From an uncultured Treponema sp. (GTDB lineage Bacteria; Spirochaetota; Spirochaetia; Treponematales; Treponemataceae): a DNA stretch of 64,000 bases. The position numbers and the translations under genes are program-made. The stretch covers positions 1-64,000 of the forward strand of contig CAJUBD010000002.1 of NCBI GenBank assembly GCA_910584475.1, read 5' to 3'. The notes beneath the pieces were generated by a model. That model saw only the letters and a list, made by a program, of their open reading frames with translations. It did not search any database and was not told where the DNA came from. Position 1 is the stretch's first letter; each line of letters opens with the position of its first letter. This document shows, in pieces, positions 58,699 through 64,000 of the stretch.

Positions 58699-59412
58699 CT
58701 AAATCCCCATAACCAAGTCCACTCGCGCGTCCCATTCTTCATGCGGCACGCTTTCCACAATCTGCGCGCCATAGCACACGCCGATGAGTTTCGCCCGCCT
58801 TTCCGAATTTCCTGCGTTTTCTTTCATTACGCACAGTTCAGGCAACTTTTTCAAAAACTCATCATAATATCCGCCGCCTCGCCCAAGCCGAAATCCGTTT
58901 TTCGCGAACGCAAGTCCAGGCACGAGCACGACAATTTCTTCGCCGCAAAATTCCTCGCAAAGTTTTTTTATGTCGGCTTTTTCGCATGATGGCTTCGGCT
59001 CGAAAATTCCGAGTTCGCTTTCTTCCGTTTCTTCGATTGGATCGCGTTCTACAAAATAAAAATCCATTCTGTCACCGCTTCTGTCAATTTCGATTGCAGA
59101 ATCTTTTTCATCGTATCTGTCAGTCTCCGTTTTGCAATGCATTTTTGTTTTGCCGGCAATCTTCGGAAGCAAAACTTTTTTTCTGGCGGCGAGCGCGGCG
59201 CGCAAAATAGGCAGGATGTCCACTTCATCTTTAAGCGGCATAAATCCAAAAATTGCGCGCGCATTTTTGTACGTTTCGCTTTGGATGAATCGCATGCAAA
59301 GTCCCGCGCTTTCGAAAGCCTTCGCGATTGGATCGAGCGACGAGAGAGTTTCGCGCATTTTTTTGCGGAGAAACTTTTTTTCGATTTTACAATTGCAAAT
59401 TTCTTTAGTCAA
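58699..59412 (-). CDS. 5-formyltetrahydrofolate cyclo-ligase
   Basis: About 237 aa. I use TTG 59412 (LTKEICNCKIEKKFLRKK), which has GGAG seven bases upstream and matches the normal start of the family; an ATG at 59445 would overlap the glycosylase by 41 bases. Substrate/ATP loop VPGLAFAKNGFRLGRGGGYYDEFL and the end PHEEWDARVDLVM are characteristic. The enzyme returns 5-formyl-THF to 5,10-methenyl-THF, in the same one-carbon pool as Fhs. Confidence 0.92.
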   Translation of the reverse strand: MTKEICNCKIEKKFLRKKMRETLSSLDPIAKAFESAGLCMRFIQSETYKNARAIFGFMPLKDEVDILPILRAALAARKKVLLPKIAGKTKMHCKTETDRYDEKDSAIEIDRSGDRMDFYFVERDPIEETEESELGIFEPKPSCEKADIKKLCEEFCGEEIVVLVPGLAFAKNGFRLGRGGGYYDEFLKKLPELCVMKENAGNSERRAKLIGVCYGAQIVESVPHEEWDARVDLVMGI

Positions 59413-59911
59413 ATTCTTTTCTCCAAATTTCGACGAGCTTTTCAAGCGAATAAGACGCGTTCGCAGGGCTTGTCGATGGAAGTCGAATCACGCTTACGCC
59501 GTATTTCTTTTCGAGAGTTTCGCCCCAAAATTTTTTGTAGAGCGAAAATGCCGTGCCGCCGTTCAAGATGATTTTTTTGATTTTCGCCGCGTCAAGGATT
59601 TTTTCGATTTTATTTGCCACGGCGTTTTTTATGCTGGCGTCGCTTGAGCCGCTGATTTCGCAGGAATGAATCACGTCCCAAAGCGCGATTTTGTTTCGCA
59701 AGAGGAATTCGTTTTTTTCCAGAATCGTCTCGGGAATTTCCTCGCCCGCAATTTTTGCGAGCACGCGCCAAAATCTGTTTTGCGGATGACCGTAGTAAAA
59801 ATCGTTCTCCCGCGACTTCGCTGAAGGAAGCGAGCCGAGAATCAGGATTTTTGAGTCGTCCTTGAAAACTGGCTCGAAAGGATGTGTGACTTTTTCAAAT
59901 CGCTTTTCCAT
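59405..59911 (-). CDS. Uracil/hypoxanthine DNA glycosylase (MUG-like)
   Basis: 168 aa from ATG 59911. ILILGSLPSAKSRENDFYYGHPQNRFW is the start of the MUG/DNA-deoxyinosine glycosylase group (GSxPS-type loop); ALWDVIHSCEISGSSDASI and VIRLPSTSPANASYS give the second active-site loop. It removes deaminated bases from DNA. TATCCT six bases before the ATG and TTGCTC 17 bases further suggest a leaderless start. Confidence 0.88.
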   Translation of the reverse strand: MEKRFEKVTHPFEPVFKDDSKILILGSLPSAKSRENDFYYGHPQNRFWRVLAKIAGEEIPETILEKNEFLLRNKIALWDVIHSCEISGSSDASIKNAVANKIEKILDAAKIKKIILNGGTAFSLYKKFWGETLEKKYGVSVIRLPSTSPANASYSLEKLVEIWRKEFD

Positions 59912-59968
59912 GAGAGTAGGATAAATCAATTTTTAAAAATGAGCAAGCCGTTTGCGCACACTGTGTTT

Positions 59969-61291
59969 TTATTTTTTCATCAAATATTCCGCCACTGCTT
60001 CGTATGCTGGAATCGAAAGCGGATCGATGTATTTGTTCGAGGCTAAGTGCGACGACGCGAAACGCACGATTACCATTTGCGCGGCGGGGTCGATGTAGAT
60101 CGCCTGCCCGTGTACGCCACGCGCCATATATGCGCCATGCGAATTGTTCGTGCGCCACCACATGTCGCGGTATGACCAGCCTTCGAGTTTCGGATATTCG
60201 CCGCCCTTTGCGAACGCTTCCTGCGCCGCGAGCACTTCGTTTTCCGTGCCGCCTGTGGCGATGTCGTTCGCCGCTTCGGCTGGAATCACTTGCTTTGTGC
60301 CGAGCTTTCCTCCACGGAGCATCATCTCGCCGAACGCCGCCATGTCGCGAAGATTCAAGCTCAATCCTCCTCCTGCCATCGCGATTCCCGCAGGATCGAC
60401 ATTGTAGTAGGCATCGAACGCCGCGCCCATCGGCTGCCAAATCAATTCCGAAAGCAACTGTGCGATTCCTTTTCCTGTAGCGCGTGAAATTATCCAGCCG
60501 AGCAATTCGGTGTTTACGGTTTTATAGGCGAATTCTTCGCCGTGTTTTTTTCCGGGAATTTTTTTGAGCGTGGGAAGGTATTCATAATAACTTTGAGGTC
60601 CTGAATAATTTGCGGGGCGAAAAACGTTGCCCGCCAAAGCATACGCCCAAACTTCCGCGTTCGGATTGTTGTAGTCTTCGCTGTAGGAAATTGCCGTGCG
60701 CATGTCCATAACTTGCCGGACGGTCGCGCCTTCATATCCCGAGCCTTGAAGTTCGGGAATGTAGTCCGTGACAAGCGCGTCCGCATCGAGTTTTCCTTGC
60801 GCCACCAAAATCGCCGCGAGCGTTCCCGCAAAAGACTTGCTCACTGACATCGCCGCGTGGAGGCCTTCGGGCTTTAGTCCGGCGAAATATTTTTCGTAGA
60901 CGATTTTTCCTTTGTGCACGATGATGATTCCGTCTGTGTAATTTTTGGCAAGCGAATCTTCCCAAGTAATTTCTTCGTCGGAATCCCATGGCATGAATTT
61001 TATCTTGTCGATGTTCTCGTCAATTTTCGCTTTGAACTTGAAAGGTTTTTCGTGCGCCGTCGGAACATCGCGCGTGGGATAGAATTCGCGCATGTGGTTC
61101 ACGCTGTAGCGAAGTGCGGGAAACTCGAAGAACGAACCGTCGGCAGCGGAAATGATTTTGGATTTCTCGGGAGGGAAGCCTCGCATCCAGCCCAATATGT
61201 TCGGATCGCTTTCGTTGGCGTTTAGAACGCCTTGCGCAAAAACTGTAGCCGTAATTGCCATAGCCGCTCCAAGTAAAATAATTTTCTTCAT
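59969..61291 (-). CDS. Beta-lactamase-family serine hydrolase, secreted
   Basis: 440 aa from ATG 61291 (MKKIILLGAAMAITATVFA, a signal peptide). Class C-type serine hydrolase: SxxK in AMSVSKSFAGTLA, YxN-like in AYKTVNTELLG and a later HGAYMARGVHGQ region. Such enzymes are esterases or peptidoglycan/peptide hydrolases rather than true beta-lactamases. Substrate unknown. Starts without a clear ribosome binding site. Confidence 0.85.
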   Translation of the reverse strand: MKKIILLGAAMAITATVFAQGVLNANESDPNILGWMRGFPPEKSKIISAADGSFFEFPALRYSVNHMREFYPTRDVPTAHEKPFKFKAKIDENIDKIKFMPWDSDEEITWEDSLAKNYTDGIIIVHKGKIVYEKYFAGLKPEGLHAAMSVSKSFAGTLAAILVAQGKLDADALVTDYIPELQGSGYEGATVRQVMDMRTAISYSEDYNNPNAEVWAYALAGNVFRPANYSGPQSYYEYLPTLKKIPGKKHGEEFAYKTVNTELLGWIISRATGKGIAQLLSELIWQPMGAAFDAYYNVDPAGIAMAGGGLSLNLRDMAAFGEMMLRGGKLGTKQVIPAEAANDIATGGTENEVLAAQEAFAKGGEYPKLEGWSYRDMWWRTNNSHGAYMARGVHGQAIYIDPAAQMVIVRFASSHLASNKYIDPLSIPAYEAVAEYLMKK

Positions 61292-61513
61292 TATACAATC
61301 AAATATATAAAAATATTTCTTAAAAGGCAATCCGATTACAATTTTTTTAATTTCAAAAGCATTGCTTAATTTTCAACATCGCAGAAAGTGCGCTTGAAAC
61401 TTCGCCTTGTGGCTCGTTGCTAGAACAGTTTCCTGCGGTGTTGCAATAAATAAACGAGTTTTTTGTTCGTCTTAAATCATTTTTAATTCCCACTTACGCA
61501 TTTTCAATTTCTT

Positions 61514-61843
61514 TCAATAAATCTCTTCTTGTATTTTGTCTTGAATTTTCGCGGCGCAAAGCGAAAGCTCCTTTTGGACAATCGCGTTTATTTTGTTGAT
61601 TTTGCTTTCATCGAGTGGAGTGCTTCCTTCCGTAAAAAAAAGAGACATCGGCATCACGCGCAGTTCCGCGACTATTTTTTCGAGCAATTTGTAGGTGACG
61701 AATTTCGCGCCAGTCTCAATCACGCTCAAATGGTTCGGCGTTATGTCAAGCCGCTCGGAAAGCTGTTCTTGCGAAAGTCCGAGTTTTTTCCTGTATTTTT
61801 TGACGTTTCCCCCGAAAATTTTCCTTATATTTATTTCTTCCAT
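61514..61843 (-). CDS. XRE-family regulator
   Basis: 109 aa. HTH residues 10-65: VKKYRKKLGLSQEQLSERL then ITPNHLSVIETGAKF. The C-terminal 40 residues are a helix suited to dimerisation. Divergent from the LPP20-like operon, with two copies of ATTCAAAAAGAAT between the genes, so it most likely controls that promoter and itself. Confidence 0.85.
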   Translation of the reverse strand: MEEINIRKIFGGNVKKYRKKLGLSQEQLSERLDITPNHLSVIETGAKFVTYKLLEKIVAELRVMPMSLFFTEGSTPLDESKINKINAIVQKELSLCAAKIQDKIQEEIY

Positions 61844-61924
61844 AATTTCTAGAATTTTCCAGAATTACTTTAAATATAAACATAATCTAAAAGAATTAAA
61901 ATATAAAAAATCAATTCTTTTTGC

Positions 61925-61953
61925 TTGACATTTTATTCAAAAAGAATTATTAT
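61925..61953 (+). promoter_or_regulatory. Promoter of the LPP20-like operon
   Basis: TTGACA (61925-61930), 17-base spacer, TATTAT (61948-61953). The spacer ends with the operator-like ATTCAAAAAGAAT. Confidence 0.85.
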
Positions 61954-61977
61954 TTTGAACAATCATTCAAAAAGAAT
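61935..61977. repeat. Two ATTC-N5-GAAT operators
   Basis: ATTCAAAAAGAAT at 61935-61947 and 61965-61977, centres 30 bases (three turns) apart. One fills the promoter spacer, the other lies just after the start of transcription. Half-matches occur upstream (61886-61899 and 61914-61922), towards the XRE gene. Confidence 0.8.
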
Positions 61978-61999
61978 GAATTTTTTCAAGGAGTCAATT

Positions 62000-62719
62000 A
62001 TGAAAATGAAAAAAACATTGTTTGCACTTTTAGCATTCACGATGGTCTTGAACGGAACGGTTTGGGCGGCTAAAAAGCCGAAGGTTGCGAAAGCCGCGCC
62101 GCTTCAACTTGATTGGCAGGGACGCGATGCCGGAATTGAAATTCCCGATTGGACGAAGGCGGTGGCGGAAAACAACAAGCGCAAAATCGTCAAGGAATTT
62201 GACCTTGATGATTATATGGTTTGGGTTTTCAACGCGCGCGGAACGAACTTGGATTTTTTGGAAACTTGGACGGACAAAGTTGAATTGCAGTCGAACGTGG
62301 CGCAGTCGATTTCCGCAGAAATTGGACGGGCGACTCAGGCGACGATGCAGGCGGAGCAAAATCTGAATGAGACGAAAATCAACCAGGCGATCACCGACGT
62401 TACGACGGTTCTTTCCAACGTGCGCGTGAATGGACTTGAGCGTTTCGGCTCGTTTTGGATAAAAAGCGGCATCGCGAAGCCAGGCGTGAAAAAAATCAGA
62501 AAGGATGATGACTGCGACATCACCTACGCCTATTACACGGTTTGGGGCATTCCAAAAAAGGCGTTCAAAGCGCAGTTGGACGCGGCGATGCAAAACCTTC
62601 CCGAAAACACGGCGCAAGATCCGCTTTTGATGAAAATGATTGTCGCTTCGATTGAAAAGACGATTTTAGGCGACGCGGACGCGAGCCTTGAAGGAACGAC
62701 TTACGATGATGTGAAGTGA
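62000..62719 (+). CDS. Secreted LPP20-like protein
   Basis: 239 aa from ATG 62000, six bases after AAGGAG. Signal peptide to about residue 25 (LLAFTMVLNGTVWAA). GIEIPDWTKAVAENNKRK is the start of the LPP20-type domain, then helical ENLNETKINQAIT and KSGIAKPGVKKI regions. Probably periplasmic. First gene of an operon with the related protein at 62744. Confidence 0.75.
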   Translation: MKMKKTLFALLAFTMVLNGTVWAAKKPKVAKAAPLQLDWQGRDAGIEIPDWTKAVAENNKRKIVKEFDLDDYMVWVFNARGTNLDFLETWTDKVELQSNVAQSISAEIGRATQATMQAEQNLNETKINQAITDVTTVLSNVRVNGLERFGSFWIKSGIAKPGVKKIRKDDDCDITYAYYTVWGIPKKAFKAQLDAAMQNLPENTAQDPLLMKMIVASIEKTILGDADASLEGTTYDDVK

Positions 62720-62743
62720 GAATTGGTTTTTTGAGGGGAAATC

Positions 62744-63760
62744 GTGATTAGGCATTTTAAGAAAAAAGCAGTTTTCGTGTCGCTTGTCTTTGCTTTTGGC
62801 GGCTTTGGATTTTCCAAAGAAGCCGTTCCAAATTGGGTGAAGAATTTCAATTTGGTCTACGGCGCACCAGATTATATCGGCTATATGTCGACTGCTTCAA
62901 GTCGAGACGAAGCGCGTGAAAAATCATTGGATTTGCTTGCGAATTATTTTGACGCTTCGATTCAAAGTCAGACAAATTCGTCTTCATTTATGGCAGAAGA
63001 ATCGCGTAACGGAGAAATGTCGTGGTATAAAAAAAATGTCGTTTCGCGAAATGTCAGCGTAAAGTCCGATGTGGAATTTTTTGGCATTGAATACGAATTT
63101 TATTTTGATGCGAAAAAACAAGTGCATTATTGCGCGGCATTTATAAACAAGGTGAACGCCACGAAGTTGATTTTTCAGCGGATGTCGAAAAGCAAAAAAA
63201 GTTTTTTGGGCTATTACAATCTAGCCATTGAAAAGGAAAAGAAAGATCCTTTTTCCGCCATTCGTTATTATGCGAAAGCATCTGTGTTCGCAAAGGAATA
63301 TATTTCCCTTGCCGAGCATCTTTCGCTGCTTTCTCCAAAGACTGAAATTCCAAAAAGCGACAGCGAGAAAATGCTGGGAATTGATGCGAAAGTTTCTCGA
63401 CTTACGCCGCAAGCAGCCATAGGAATTTTCACTGAAGGCGAGAGTAATGGCGCGATTGAAACAATGGTGCGCGATATTTTCGCGAACGAAGGTTTTGTTC
63501 TGAAAAGGACAAGACAAGACGAAGATTATTTGATGTCAATCAAAATCGAAAAAAACATCGTTTCCGATGGCGAAGTTTTTACTGCGACCCCGAGCATAAG
63601 TATCGAAGTTTTTGACAAAGAAGAAATTCTATTTGGCTATAGCAAGACTCTCGGGCGAAGCAAAGCGTTTGCCGAGCGCACTCTCGAAAAGCAAATTGAA
63701 ACAAAAATTTTAAGTGAGATAAAGGATTCCCTGATGCGAGAATTTTATGAAAATATATAA
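62744..63760 (+). CDS. Secreted LPP20-like protein
   Basis: 338 aa from GTG 62744, after GAGGGG. Signal peptide FVSLVFAFGGFGFS. EAVPNWVKNFN and IGYMSTASSRDEAREKSLDL are an LPP20-like start (PxWV..., then an EA-rich helix). A C-terminal domain follows (GIFTEGESNGAIETMVRDIF). Twenty-four bases after the first LPP20-like gene. No enzyme motif. Confidence 0.75.
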   Translation: MIRHFKKKAVFVSLVFAFGGFGFSKEAVPNWVKNFNLVYGAPDYIGYMSTASSRDEAREKSLDLLANYFDASIQSQTNSSSFMAEESRNGEMSWYKKNVVSRNVSVKSDVEFFGIEYEFYFDAKKQVHYCAAFINKVNATKLIFQRMSKSKKSFLGYYNLAIEKEKKDPFSAIRYYAKASVFAKEYISLAEHLSLLSPKTEIPKSDSEKMLGIDAKVSRLTPQAAIGIFTEGESNGAIETMVRDIFANEGFVLKRTRQDEDYLMSIKIEKNIVSDGEVFTATPSISIEVFDKEEILFGYSKTLGRSKAFAERTLEKQIETKILSEIKDSLMREFYENI

Positions 63761-63819
63761 CATTGCTGAAAAATAGGAGTGTTTAAATTTTCCGCCAAAA
63801 TACTGTCGCAAAATTTAAC

Positions 63820-63916
63820 TTTGAGTTTTCTGCGAAAACTCACTTATTTGTCATTGCCAGGCTTGACCCGACAATCTATTTTGTACTTGCCCGCGCCGCA
63901 ACAAGTTGCTAACGCG
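63820..63916. repeat. Cluster of three dispersed repeats
   Basis: GAGTTTTCTGCGAAAACTC hairpin (63823-63843), then the TTGCCAGG...CCCGACAAT REP-like repeat (63847-63882), then GCGCCGCAACAAGTTGC (63893-63909). Three families known from other gaps in the window sit side by side. Confidence 0.65.
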
Positions 63917-63995
63917 GACGAAATCAAGTTCCTCGGAAATTGAGATTTCCTGCGGACTTAATTTATAAGGAGTCAAAATCTTTACAGGAGTTTGT

Positions 63996-64000
63996 ATGAA
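63996..64000 (+). CDS. Start of next gene, cut off
   Basis: ATG 63996 lies five bases after GGAG. Only the first codons are inside the window. Confidence 0.5.

Overview
The window joins a prophage (about 1.5-34.7 kb) to ordinary chromosomal genes (about 35-64 kb). The host looks like a spirochaete, most probably a Treponema. This rests on ThrH, HydF and Fhs in a fermentative setting, relaxed spirochaete-type signal sequences, LPP20-like secreted proteins, several apparently leaderless promoters and dispersed ATTACCT-type tandem repeats. It is inferred from gene content; there is no rRNA in the window.

Prophage. Nearly every phage gene is on the minus strand, so the element reads right to left from about 34.6 kb. 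Early/replication module (34.6-20 kb): zinc-peptidase-like protein, HTH protein, DUF6273 (C-type-lectin-like) protein followed by a highly structured RNA, YqaJ exonuclease, DnaQ-like exonuclease, RecT, HNH nuclease, DUF4406, DUF1351, adenine methyltransferase, replication initiator, DnaC-like loader, SSB, a broken poly-G-containing cytosine methyltransferase and a Gp37/Gp68 protein. Next comes a dense run of small overlapping genes (20-16.9 kb). The packaging/injected module (16.8-9.9 kb) has small and Mu gp28-like large terminase, a pyrophosphatase-domain protein, a DdrB/ParB polyvalent protein and a RelA/SpoT-fold protein. An AT-rich cargo block (9.9-6.7 kb) carries a metalloprotease-like pair behind an operator-studded promoter and an RnlA/RnlB toxin-antitoxin pair. 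The tail module (6.3-1.8 kb) has a tail-completion protein, contractile sheath, tube, frameshifted tail-assembly chaperone and two overlapping secreted/lipoprotein ORFs that look like spanins. No portal, protease, major capsid, tape measure, baseplate, endolysin or integrase is visible. The left end carries an XRE regulator and an ISNCY-type insertion sequence. Four key phage genes are each preceded by a terminator-like hairpin abutting the ribosome binding site.

Chromosome. thrH, then fhs, an RsuA-type pseudouridine synthase, a MinD/FlhG-like ATPase, an isochorismatase-fold hydrolase and proC. An unusual array of TTATCGCAA repeats and a cupin-gene remnant precede an acyltransferase-3/SGNH protein with a winged-helix-like tail. 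A fatty-acid operon follows (fabD, fabG, a flavin reductase-like gene, fabF, fabZ), then an outer-membrane protein, a COG2509-type flavoprotein, an IS200 element, a vWA protein, a hypothetical, a UvrD/PcrA helicase, hydF, 5-formyl-THF cyclo-ligase, a MUG-type DNA glycosylase and a beta-lactamase-fold serine hydrolase. Last is an XRE regulator divergent from two secreted LPP20-like proteins, with operators inside their promoter. fhs, 5-FCL and hydF together point to one-carbon and H2 metabolism. Intergenic regions hold families of short hairpin repeats, one of which also lies inside the prophage.
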